A stretch of 64,000 nt of DNA. Origin: an uncultured Acetatifactor sp. (GTDB lineage Bacteria; Bacillota; Clostridia; Lachnospirales; Lachnospiraceae). The translations under genes were made by a program, and so were the position numbers. The notes beneath the pieces were generated by a model. The model was given only the letters and a program-made list of their open reading frames with translations, ran no database searches and was not told the origin of the DNA. Below, piece after piece: positions 26,275 through 34,588 of this stretch; the first letter of the stretch is position 1; every line of letters starts with the position of its first letter. Location: positions 83,831 through 147,830 of the forward strand of contig CAJUSI010000009.1 in assembly GCA_910589035.1 (NCBI GenBank), in the 5' to 3' direction.

Positions 26275-28149
26275 ATGGCGGATTATAACAGGAAATTGAA
26301 CAAACTTATAAAAAAAGCTTGTTTGAGAGAGAAGAATAAGGGATTTTTGAAAACAAGCGTTATGATTGATAAGTATTTACAGGACTTGTTCGCTTATTAC
26401 CGGAAAAGAGGGTATGAAATTAAAGCTGTGGTTGGAATGCGGGAGGCAACAAAAATGTTTTATGAGATGCTTCCGGATTTCCCTGTATCTTTAACACCAT
26501 ATGACAGGGAAGGGGTGGTGGATTGGCACAGCTTTAACAAAGGGGACGCCATTTTAGTTATAGGTTCATTTTATTCCTCAAGAGATGTCGAGAGAAGATT
26601 TTGGAATAAAAATCTGAATTGCATGATACTGAACTTGTATGATTATTTCTACTTTAGAGGATGTGAAGTCAACACTGATTTTTGGGAATATCGGCGGGAC
26701 CGTAAAATGAAAAAGGACGCCTATCTCAAGCATTATTATCTTCAATATGGAAAGTTGTATAGAGCCTTAAACGGGTTTTCAATGTCGGATAAATTTGCAT
26801 ATAATGGGATATGGGCAAGAACGTATTGCCTGTGTAGAGTCTGTGAATATCTGTCGGATACTTCAGAGATGAAAGCAGTTTATATGCGAAGATTTATTTA
26901 TGAGTGTGTCAAAGGCAGGGACTACATTACTTCAGAAAAATTTATCAGAAAATATATTGAGTTGGGGTTTGACGATGAAGAAAGATACGCCTGTTTCTTG
27001 ATGGAATGGCAGACCATGCTGGAAGAAATAAGAAAGAAAATATGTGAAAGAGACAAAAGGGATTTAATTATAAACTGGATTGATGCGTTCTCAAGAGAGA
27101 GAATGGAGAACTGCAATTACCTGAAAAGAATGGCAGGTGAAAATACTGATTTAAAAAAAGCTTATACGGTATTGCCATGGACTACATGGAGCATGAAAAC
27201 CATATTTATGGGAAAGAAGCCACTGGAAGACAAATTATTCCATTATGGGAAGATTACGCTTAATAATTCTATTTTGCTGCAGGAAATTAAAAAAAGGAAG
27301 TATATTTTTCGGTACATAGGCCCAAGAATGCTTCAGAAAAAATTGTTTTCTCGCCGATATAATGGAAGCAGAGAAATGATGGAATCAGAGATCTCATCAA
27401 CTTATTATTATTGGAAAATGCTTTGCCTGCTGGCAACAAAAAAAAGATCATTGTGTTTATTGGTACACGAAGTATTTTCAACGCATCCCCCATATTTTTC
27501 TCCTGAGCTGAAGTATTGTGAACTTGGAAACGGAGAAAATGTGGGGGAAGACCAAAAGAAGATATCCTGCCAATATTTTGATAGGCAGATAGAATGGTTT
27601 GGAGGTTTTCTGAACGACAATATCTGTCAGATATATATGGGAGATCATGGAGATACATATTCTGTGCCGAATTATGACTATTTGAACAAGAGAACTAATA
27701 TTATGTTCATAGTAAAAAATGCAACACGAACAATTACGGAAACAGCCAGGTTTTTCTCACTGGAAAATATGGGTAAGATGATCGGATATATTATGGATTG
27801 GTCAGACATATCAGAGGAAATGCTATGCTCAGATTACACTGTGGTGGAAAATTTTGACCGTTATGACAAGGGAAGAATCGATAGACTGTTGAATGAGCAA
27901 AAAGATAAATATTCGAACTATAGAAACTGGATGCAATTTCGCGCCATTCGCACTGAGACTGATTTACTGGTGCGATATGCAAATGGGCAGGACTGGTATT
28001 TTTTATTGCCGGACGAAGAGACAAATCACATAACTAATGCAGAATATCAGGAACGAATTCGAGAATTGCGTGATAAATTAGGAGAGGGATTTGTGAATAT
28101 ATGGGAGGAAGATTTTTTCGTGCAAAGCAGGAGACTATACCAGAAATAG
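26275..28149 (+). CDS. Two-domain protein with C-terminal sulfatase-fold (Thr nucleophile) domain; candidate phosphoramidate/phosphonate transferase
   Basis: A 624-residue cytoplasmic-looking protein. The N-terminal 250 residues include a possible Rossmann-like part (GYEIKAVVG, AILVIGSFYSS) and a helical region. Residues about 262-590 fit the alkaline phosphatase/sulfatase fold: Asp270 in INWIDAF, Thr303/Thr304 in PWTTWSMKTIFMGKKP at the nucleophile place, His398 and His404 in HEVFSTHPPY, and Asp457/His458 in MGDHGD. No Cys or Ser in a formylglycine motif and no membrane segment are seen. Its place after the phosphoramidate enzymes makes it a candidate for the transfer step, by inference only. 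AAGGAG precedes the ATG. The gene is AT-richer than those before it. Confidence 0.6.
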   Translation: MADYNRKLNKLIKKACLREKNKGFLKTSVMIDKYLQDLFAYYRKRGYEIKAVVGMREATKMFYEMLPDFPVSLTPYDREGVVDWHSFNKGDAILVIGSFYSSRDVERRFWNKNLNCMILNLYDYFYFRGCEVNTDFWEYRRDRKMKKDAYLKHYYLQYGKLYRALNGFSMSDKFAYNGIWARTYCLCRVCEYLSDTSEMKAVYMRRFIYECVKGRDYITSEKFIRKYIELGFDDEERYACFLMEWQTMLEEIRKKICERDKRDLIINWIDAFSRERMENCNYLKRMAGENTDLKKAYTVLPWTTWSMKTIFMGKKPLEDKLFHYGKITLNNSILLQEIKKRKYIFRYIGPRMLQKKLFSRRYNGSREMMESEISSTYYYWKMLCLLATKKRSLCLLVHEVFSTHPPYFSPELKYCELGNGENVGEDQKKISCQYFDRQIEWFGGFLNDNICQIYMGDHGDTYSVPNYDYLNKRTNIMFIVKNATRTITETARFFSLENMGKMIGYIMDWSDISEEMLCSDYTVVENFDRYDKGRIDRLLNEQKDKYSNYRNWMQFRAIRTETDLLVRYANGQDWYFLLPDEETNHITNAEYQERIRELRDKLGEGFVNIWEEDFFVQSRRLYQK

Positions 28150-28288
28150 AGAAGAGAGCAGACTTACTTCTGGATGCGATATAACGGATTCTAAAAAGAA
28201 AGCATGAGCGGCAGGAAGGCAGAGGATATGAATTTACATGACAGGAAGGAAAAAGTGTAAACTGTTCTGTTGAAGAGGAGAATAGAAT

Positions 28289-30334
28289 ATGTACATGACA
28301 GTGGAAAAGAATGTAAAAAAAGTGCAGCGAACGGAAGTGTCTTTTTCTATTCTGAAGGAATTTTGGAAGAAAAGAGAAAACAGAGCAGTGATTTTGTTGA
28401 TATATAATCAGATGAAATTGTCAACTCTGCTATCATACACAGATTTTTTATCAATCAAAGACGAAGGCGTATTACAATTTTATCTGAGATATGTTCAGAA
28501 TAACAAGATATGGGGCGACTGTGACGCGGCGGAGATCTCCGAAGCCTTGGAAATGCACCCGTTTCTTACATATTTGATTATGTGTGAAAGCAGTGCAGAT
28601 AAGGGGGGATATTACTTTGCATACCAAAAGCTGGAAGCGGAAATTGATGTATATGTCAAAAAGTGCAAGGAATGCTTAGAAGACAAAAACATTACTGTAT
28701 TTCGTGTAAATATTCCAATGATACAGGAGATTGAGCCGGATAAGGGAACAAATAGTTCCCTGAGTTATGTAATGTATAGTAGATTGCTGCCGGCAAAAGA
28801 ATTCAGGCTTCCGGAAAACATAGATAAAATAACAAATTTTCCGTACAGTGAATTGAAAACGTTTCGGTCAATGTGGTTCCAGAGATTGGGCAGGGGAAGC
28901 AGAAAAATTTATTTGGTCGGCCCCTGTATTGTGGCAGGAACCGAAAATCCGCCAGGAGAAAGATTGGGCGATATTTTATATCAAAAGATGCAGGACTTGG
29001 GATTATTCGACGATTGTGAAATTGAATTTGTCCCTCTGCAGATGGATGAGTCCATGAAACTGTACAATATCCTGGAATATGATATTTCAAGTAAGGATCT
29101 TGTAATTTTTATTCATTACAACTTGTATGAGTATGAAATAGACATGACATCGCTTTATAATTCGTGGAACGGTGAGAAATGGCTGTACCAGGACAAGCCG
29201 ATTCATACCACGGTTACCGGAAACGAACAGATAGCAGATGTCTTAATAGAAAAGATTATCGGACCTTTCCATGCGGCGCTGCCTGTAAACGAAATCAATA
29301 TGTGGAAGGGGGAGCCACAGTTTGCTCCGACATTTGAGTTTGAAATCAGAAAATATGTCGAGAAGATACAGACTATGAGGGAGCTTCCACAGGGAAGCTC
29401 TGTTGGATCCATTGTCATGAACTGTAATCCTTTTACGAACGGACATCGCTATTTAATTGAGTATGCGGCAAAACAGGTGGATTACCTGTATATTTTTGCT
29501 GTTGAGGAGGATATGTCGGTAATCCCTTTTTGCGATCGTTATGTTTTGATTAGAGAAGGTACCAGAGATATACCGAATATCATATTGGTGCCAAGTGGGA
29601 AGTTTATTATATCCAGAGTGACATTTTATTCCTATTTTCAAAAGGACATGTATGCGGATAATATTAACTCAGAGGAGGACGTATATATTTTTGCAAGATA
29701 TATTGCCAAGAATTTAGGCATAACAAAACGCTTTGTGGGGGAAGAACCCACAGATATGGTAACAAATAGTTATAACCAGAAAATGAAGGAAGTTCTCCCG
29801 AAATACGGAATAGAACTTATTGAGATACCGCGAAAAAGGGTGGAGAACGGAAAAATTATCAGTGCTTCGACGGTTCGCTCTTTACTCTTTGAGGAACAAT
29901 GGAGTGAAATCAGCAGATTTGTCCCTCCAGCTACTCTGGAATATCTGAAAAATAACAGATCGGAAATAAAGAGGAGGTATGAGAGAAAAAAGCGGTCGGC
30001 TGATGTTCGAGAAGGGAATTTTTCTGGGCTGGTTAATCATATTTGCAGTGAAGAAAAAGTTGTCATATATACAATAGGGGAAGATACAAATTCCCTTCTT
30101 CGGAAAATTCCGAGAAATATAGAGGACAGATTGGTATTTGCAGATAAAACAGCCGGAAGTAAAAATATTGTCTTTCGAGGAAAACAGGTTATAGCTCCGG
30201 AGGAGCTTTTAACCACATATAAAGAGTATACCGTAATTGTCTCTTCTGTAAAATTTGGACCTGATATTTATCGACAGTTTTTACAGATGGGGATGGATAT
30301 GTCTCGCTGTATTTTTAACACGAGAGTGATATGA
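28289..30334 (+). CDS. Multidomain protein with citrate lyase ligase-like (CitC) nucleotidyltransferase domain
   Basis: A 681-residue protein. Residues about 200-330 may be an SGNH-like or related alpha/beta domain (KIYLVGPCIVAGTENPPG), which is weak. Residues 372-560 clearly resemble the C-terminal domain of citrate lyase ligase: IVMNCNPFTNGHRYLIEYA is the HIGH-type motif and ISASTVRSLL the ISxSxxR motif. Residues 590-680 form another Rossmann-like module (VVIYTIGEDTN, VIVSSVKFG). No citrate lyase genes are nearby, so it probably activates or transfers another small acid or phospho compound for the glycan. GAGGAGAA precedes the ATG and the decarboxylase follows closely. Confidence 0.6.
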   Translation: MYMTVEKNVKKVQRTEVSFSILKEFWKKRENRAVILLIYNQMKLSTLLSYTDFLSIKDEGVLQFYLRYVQNNKIWGDCDAAEISEALEMHPFLTYLIMCESSADKGGYYFAYQKLEAEIDVYVKKCKECLEDKNITVFRVNIPMIQEIEPDKGTNSSLSYVMYSRLLPAKEFRLPENIDKITNFPYSELKTFRSMWFQRLGRGSRKIYLVGPCIVAGTENPPGERLGDILYQKMQDLGLFDDCEIEFVPLQMDESMKLYNILEYDISSKDLVIFIHYNLYEYEIDMTSLYNSWNGEKWLYQDKPIHTTVTGNEQIADVLIEKIIGPFHAALPVNEINMWKGEPQFAPTFEFEIRKYVEKIQTMRELPQGSSVGSIVMNCNPFTNGHRYLIEYAAKQVDYLYIFAVEEDMSVIPFCDRYVLIREGTRDIPNIILVPSGKFIISRVTFYSYFQKDMYADNINSEEDVYIFARYIAKNLGITKRFVGEEPTDMVTNSYNQKMKEVLPKYGIELIEIPRKRVENGKIISASTVRSLLFEEQWSEISRFVPPATLEYLKNNRSEIKRRYERKKRSADVREGNFSGLVNHICSEEKVVIYTIGEDTNSLLRKIPRNIEDRLVFADKTAGSKNIVFRGKQVIAPEELLTTYKEYTVIVSSVKFGPDIYRQFLQMGMDMSRCIFNTRVI

Positions 30335-30347
30335 TGGAGGCATGGGG

Positions 30348-31463
30348 ATGGATATTCAGATGTTATTACAGAAACTGAACAGCGATTTTTACACGGGCGT
30401 TCCGGATTCCCAGTTGCGCGCACTGTGCGATTGGCTGATGAAAAATAAGAACATAGGCTCAGAACATATCATTGCAGCCAATGAGGGGAACTGCACGGCC
30501 ATTGCGGCTGGGTACTATCTGGCCACCGGGAAAATTCCGGTGATATACATGCAGAACAGCGGAATCGGGAATGCGGTCAATCCGATACTGTCTTTGACAA
30601 GCGAAAAAGTGTACGGGATTCCCGGCATTTTTATTGTGGGCTGGAGAGGGGAACCCGGTGTCCTGGACGAGCCCCAGCATATCGCCCAGGGGGAATTGAC
30701 GGTGCGCCTGCTTGAGGATCTGGGAATAAAGGTTTCGGTCATTGACTCGGAGACCTCGCCGGACGATATTTCCCGGGAGCTGGAGGAGAGCGGAGAATGG
30801 TTTGCCAAGGGAAGAAGTTTGGCTTTTGTGGTGAAGAAGAATGCGCTGAAGAATGACATAAAGATTCAATATAAGAATTCCTATACGCTGCTGCGGGAAG
30901 AAGTGATCGAATGTATCACCGAAATATCGGATCAGGATGTCATTGTGGCCACGACGGGAAAGGCCGGGAGAGAACTGTATGAAATCCGCGAACGAAAGGG
31001 GCAGTCGCATAAATATGATTTCTTGACAGTGGGTTCCATGGGGCATTGCAGTTCAATTGCGCTGGGAATCGCCTTGAACAAGCCGGACCGTAAAATCTGG
31101 TGTATCGACGGAGACGGCGCGGTTCTCATGCACCTGGGGGCCATGGCAGTGATCGGGAACAGAAAACCGAATAATTTCGTACATATCGTGATCAATAATG
31201 AAGCCCATGAGAGTGTGGGTGGGATGCCCACAGTTGCGGCGACCATGAACATACCACAGATTGCCCTGGGGTGCGGATATGAATCCGCGGCCTCGGCAGA
31301 GACTATGGAGGAACTCCGGCAACAGCTGCAGCATGCCAAGGCGGCAGGCGTACTCAGCCTGATTGAAGTGAAATGCGCCGTGGGCGCCAGAGCGGACCTG
31401 GGAAGACCAAAGACGACACCAAAGGAGAACAGGGACAATTTTATGAAGTTTTTGAGCGAATGA
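30348..31463 (+). CDS. aepY: Phosphonopyruvate decarboxylase
   Basis: A 371-residue thiamine-diphosphate enzyme. The N-terminal half has FYTGVPDSQLRALCDW and the catalytic Glu in AANEGNCTAIAAGYYLATG, both typical of this family. The C-terminal half has the TPP motif from GDGAVL to INNEAHESVGG. It decarboxylates phosphonopyruvate to phosphonoacetaldehyde, the substrate of phnW at 8485. It therefore completes the 2-aminoethylphosphonate route although it lies 19 kb from pepM. ATG 30348 is chosen, since GGAGG ends 7 bases before it; ATG 30342 is too close to that site. Confidence 0.9.
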   Translation: MDIQMLLQKLNSDFYTGVPDSQLRALCDWLMKNKNIGSEHIIAANEGNCTAIAAGYYLATGKIPVIYMQNSGIGNAVNPILSLTSEKVYGIPGIFIVGWRGEPGVLDEPQHIAQGELTVRLLEDLGIKVSVIDSETSPDDISRELEESGEWFAKGRSLAFVVKKNALKNDIKIQYKNSYTLLREEVIECITEISDQDVIVATTGKAGRELYEIRERKGQSHKYDFLTVGSMGHCSSIALGIALNKPDRKIWCIDGDGAVLMHLGAMAVIGNRKPNNFVHIVINNEAHESVGGMPTVAATMNIPQIALGCGYESAASAETMEELRQQLQHAKAAGVLSLIEVKCAVGARADLGRPKTTPKENRDNFMKFLSE

Positions 31464-31505
31464 GCATCAAATCAGGTAACTCTTTCCATTTTTTTGATTT
31501 TTGTG

Positions 31506-31534
31506 TTGGCGATATATATTGTTTATGCTATACT
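31506..31534 (+). promoter_or_regulatory. Sigma-A-type promoter before the small-ORF/ImmA operon
   Basis: TTGGCG at 31506-31511 and TATACT at 31529-31534 are separated by exactly 17 bases. It lies just after the glycan locus and before the next small operon, so it probably starts a new transcript. Confidence 0.6.
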
Positions 31535-31578
31535 TTTTACAGAGATCATATTCAGGACAGAAGGAGAATGGCCAGAAT

Positions 31579-31728
31579 ATGAGATTGACTTCCGAAAATG
31601 AAACGGAAAAGGAAACTGACGAAGCGACTACAAATATGGAAGACTTTGTCTTTTGGACATGCTATAAGTCCAAGGCAGATGCATATAATAAATGTGTGAC
31701 AGATAGAGGGGATTCATATGAACAATAA
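31579..31728 (+). CDS. Small acidic hypothetical protein (49 aa)
   Basis: A 49-residue frame beginning MRLTSENETEKETDE, with AAGGAGA about 12 bases upstream and a promoter-like sequence before that. Its stop lies 8-10 bases inside the next gene, a coupling layout that supports it being real. It is hydrophilic, with no membrane segment and two cysteines. No family is recognised. It might be a regulator or partner of the membrane protein and protease that follow. Confidence 0.45.
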   Translation: MRLTSENETEKETDEATTNMEDFVFWTCYKSKADAYNKCVTDRGDSYEQ

Positions 31729-32152
31729 TATCTTCAATTTTAAAATTGGAGATGCTACGGCCTATTTTGTCTTTTATGTAGTTATACCAATCATAGTGAC
31801 ATATATTAGTTTGAAGGTTTTTCCTTCAGATATTACTTCAGGCGTGTACTGTTACGTGACTATTTTGGTGAGTATTTTGAATAGCATGTATGACGGAGCA
31901 GGCCGGTGGCGCAGCGGAACCAAAAGCCGGCGTAACGCGAAAATTTTTGCAATATGGGTATGTGACGCAATAGTCGGAGTTTACTGTCTCTATGTAATTT
32001 TTTCGGTATTAATCATGAATAATATGAATTGTCGTCAGGATTGGATACTTTTTACTTATGGTGGTGCTGTGTCGGTTGTTCTTTGGGATATGGGGACTTC
32101 GTTCCTACAAAACATTACCCTGAAAAAGGAGATAGGAGGTGTTGAGGCATGA
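31718..32152 (+). CDS. Small membrane protein, probably four transmembrane segments
   Basis: A 144-residue hydrophobic protein. Apparent membrane segments lie near residues 16-33 (FVFYVVIPIIVTYISL), 42-56, 75-99 (FAIWVCDAIVGVYCLYVIF) and 110-128, with a basic loop KSRRNAK between the second and third. No family is recognised. It overlaps the genes on both sides, the downstream one as ATGA, so its product is probably made in step with the membrane-tethered protease. A membrane-stress or signalling pair is possible but unproven. Confidence 0.6.
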   Translation: MNNNIFNFKIGDATAYFVFYVVIPIIVTYISLKVFPSDITSGVYCYVTILVSILNSMYDGAGRWRSGTKSRRNAKIFAIWVCDAIVGVYCLYVIFSVLIMNNMNCRQDWILFTYGGAVSVVLWDMGTSFLQNITLKKEIGGVEA

Positions 32153-32781
32153 GACCAGAACTGTATTTAATAGGAATGAGTACGATTGGCGTTATTGTAT
32201 TTGTTGTTTCGTTCCTGTTAAATAGAAAAAGTTTGAAAGAGGAGCTTGCTGTTGCCGTTAAGCAGGATATTTCAATCGAACAAATGAGAATTGCCGAAAA
32301 AAAGGTGTCGAATTTTCTTTTCCAAAACGGTCTCAATCCTGGCGAGGGTATCTCAGTCATTGGACGGGCGCTAAATATTTATGAGGGCGACGAAGACGAT
32401 AGAATTTCCAGTCAGGCTCATTTGAGCGGTCCTGACAGGAATGGAGCAATGGTTGTTACATTTCGGAAGGGGCTGAGCAGGCAGGAAAGAACATTTGCAT
32501 TTGCCCACGAGTGCGGGCATGTCATCAATGAGGATGATGCTCCAATAGACCGCCCGGACGGAAAGCACAAGCCACAGATTGAACAGGCGGCGGATTATGT
32601 TGCTGCGGCCCTGCTCATGCCTCTTGACGAGGTCTACGTTTTTTTGTGTGAAAACAGGTATCAGGACACGACTCCCCAAAATCGGATCCGGCTAACGAAA
32701 ACATTATGCAGGAAGTATGGTGTGAGTGAAGTGATAGCTTTGCGAAGAATTCGGGAAGTATTTGTACTCAAATCCGCATAG
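32149..32781 (+). CDS. Membrane-anchored ImmA/IrrE-family zinc metallopeptidase
   Basis: A 210-residue protein. One N-terminal membrane segment (about residues 7-23, MSTIGVIVFVVSFLL) is followed by a soluble ImmA/IrrE domain with the zinc motif HECGH in FAFAHECGHVINED and a downstream EQAADYVAAALLMP carrying the third ligand region. Enzymes of this family cleave repressors to switch on mobile elements, toxin-antitoxin units or stress genes. No HTH repressor is adjacent. The membrane anchor and the coupled four-TM protein make this arrangement uncommon; the target is unknown. Confidence 0.78.
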   Translation: MRPELYLIGMSTIGVIVFVVSFLLNRKSLKEELAVAVKQDISIEQMRIAEKKVSNFLFQNGLNPGEGISVIGRALNIYEGDEDDRISSQAHLSGPDRNGAMVVTFRKGLSRQERTFAFAHECGHVINEDDAPIDRPDGKHKPQIEQAADYVAAALLMPLDEVYVFLCENRYQDTTPQNRIRLTKTLCRKYGVSEVIALRRIREVFVLKSA

Positions 32782-32812
32782 AATGTTTTGCATGCTGCTT
32801 CCGATATAGTGA

Positions 32813-32841
32813 TTGAATCCACAGCCCAAACTTGTTATACT
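32813..32841 (+). promoter_or_regulatory. Promoter before the DUF1703-type ATPase gene
   Basis: TTGAAT at 32813-32818 and TATACT at 32836-32841 with a 17-base spacer; a second TATAAT follows at 32841-32846. The next gene starts at 32903. Confidence 0.55.
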
Positions 32842-32902
32842 ATAATAACAGGCAGGGCTGTTTTCATTTATACTCAAATTTTTATAAAGGAAAGGCATAT
32901 CC

Positions 32903-34588
32903 ATGGCGAGAACAGTAGGGATCGGGATTCAGGGATTCGCAAAAATCCGGGAAAATCAATACTTTTATGTGGATAAGACGGATTTTATCCGGGAATGGTG
33001 GGAGAGCGGGGATGATGTGACTTTGATTACACGTCCGCGCCGATTTGGGAAGACCTTGAACATGAGTATGCTGGAACAATTTTTCTCACTGGAGTACGCC
33101 GACAGAGGAGATTTGTTCAGGGATTTGTCCATTTGGAAAGAAGAGAAATACCGCAGACTTCAGGGGACGTATCCGGTAATCAGTCTATCTTTTGCCAATG
33201 TAAAAGAGGGCTGCTATCAGTCTGTGGTGCTGCGTATCTGCCAGTTATTGACGGATTTGTACCATCAGAATGATTTTCTATTGCAGGGAAAGCTGCTGTC
33301 AGAGCGGGAGAAGGAGGAATATTGCAGGGTTTCCATGGATATGCCGGAGGTTGTTGCCACTATGGCTCTTCATAAAATGTCGGAATATCTTTTCCGGTAT
33401 TACGGGAAAAAGGTGATTATTCTTCTGGACGAGTACGATACGCCCCTGCAGGAGGCGTATGCAGGCGGTTATTGGAAGGAATTGGTTGGTTTTACCAGAA
33501 GCCTGTTTAATACTACATTTAAGACAAATATCTACCTGGAGCGGGCAATTATGACCGGAATTACGCGTGTCAGTAAGGAGTCGGTCTTTTCGGATTTGAA
33601 TAATCTGGAAGTAGTGACGACGACTTCGGAGAAATACGAGACTGCGTTTGGATTTACAGGGCAGGAAGTGCGAGAGGCATTGGCAGAGTATGGCTTTTCC
33701 GGACAGATGGCGAAGGTAAAGAGCTGGTACGACGGATTTACTTTTGGAAACAGGAGGGATATTTATAATCCATGGTCTATTCTTAATTTTCTGGATAAGG
33801 GAAGGCTGTCAGCTTATTGGGCCAATACAAGCAGTAATAGTCTGGTGGGCAGGCTGATCCGGGAGGGCGGAAAAAATGTCAAGATGATCATGGAAGATTT
33901 ATTGGAGGGAAAAACACTTCACACCCGGATTGATGAGCAGATTGTTTTCGAACAGCTGGATTATCGGGAAAGCGCTATTTGGAGCCTGTTGCTGGCAAGC
34001 GGGTATCTGCGGGTGGAGAATATAAACTTTGATGAGGAGTGCGGTTGGGAAGAGTATGATTTGGCACTTACCAATAAAGAAGTGCGGTTGATGTTTGAAC
34101 GGATGATCCGGGAGTGGTTTTCCGATTTCACTCCTGCATACAATGAGTTTGTAAAAGCCCTGCTTTCAGGAGATGTGGAGACTATGAATGAATATATGAA
34201 CCATGTGGCATTGGAGACCTTCAGTTCCTTTGATACAGGACGAAAGGTATCTGTAAATACAGAACCTGAACGGTTCTATCATGGTTTTGTTCTGGGGCTT
34301 CTGGTTGAACTGCGCGGGCGTTATATTCTTACTTCTAACAGAGAGAGCGGTTATGGAAGATATGATGTGCTTCTGGAACCGGTAAATGACAGGGATGATG
34401 CCATTATTATTGAATTTAAGGTGTTTCATCCTGCGAAAGAAAAAACGCTGGAGGATACAGTTAAGGCTGCACATATGCAGATAGAAGAAAAGCAATATGC
34501 GGCAGTATTGGAAGCAAAGGGAATTCAAAAGTCGCGGACTCGGAAATATGGAATTGCCTTCGAAGGAAAGCGGGTATTAATCGGCTGA
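32903..34588 (+). CDS. AAA-ATPase-like/DUF1703 protein with C-terminal PD-(D/E)XK-like domain
   Basis: A 561-residue protein of a family often present in many copies in gut Clostridia and Bacteroidetes. The N-terminal AAA-ATPase_9-like part has YFYVDKTDFIREW, a P-loop-like RPRRFGKTLNMSML near residues 44-57, and IILLDEYDTPL as Walker B. The C-terminal part ends in a nuclease-like core: GRYDVLLEP, then IIIEFKVF with the E-x-K. Biological role is not established; defence or mobile-element links have been suggested for such fusions. AAGGAAAGG precedes the ATG, and a promoter lies at 32813. Confidence 0.75.
   Translation: MARTVGIGIQGFAKIRENQYFYVDKTDFIREWWESGDDVTLITRPRRFGKTLNMSMLEQFFSLEYADRGDLFRDLSIWKEEKYRRLQGTYPVISLSFANVKEGCYQSVVLRICQLLTDLYHQNDFLLQGKLLSEREKEEYCRVSMDMPEVVATMALHKMSEYLFRYYGKKVIILLDEYDTPLQEAYAGGYWKELVGFTRSLFNTTFKTNIYLERAIMTGITRVSKESVFSDLNNLEVVTTTSEKYETAFGFTGQEVREALAEYGFSGQMAKVKSWYDGFTFGNRRDIYNPWSILNFLDKGRLSAYWANTSSNSLVGRLIREGGKNVKMIMEDLLEGKTLHTRIDEQIVFEQLDYRESAIWSLLLASGYLRVENINFDEECGWEEYDLALTNKEVRLMFERMIREWFSDFTPAYNEFVKALLSGDVETMNEYMNHVALETFSSFDTGRKVSVNTEPERFYHGFVLGLLVELRGRYILTSNRESGYGRYDVLLEPVNDRDDAIIIEFKVFHPAKEKTLEDTVKAAHMQIEEKQYAAVLEAKGIQKSRTRKYGIAFEGKRVLIG

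Noticed and set aside
26100..26288. 62-residue open frame before the sulfatase-fold gene
   Set aside because: No ribosome site, overlaps the next gene's ribosome site and start, and gives no recognisable protein.
32788..32976. 62-residue open frame before the DUF1703-type gene
   Set aside because: It spans the promoter at 32813-32841 and overlaps the real gene.
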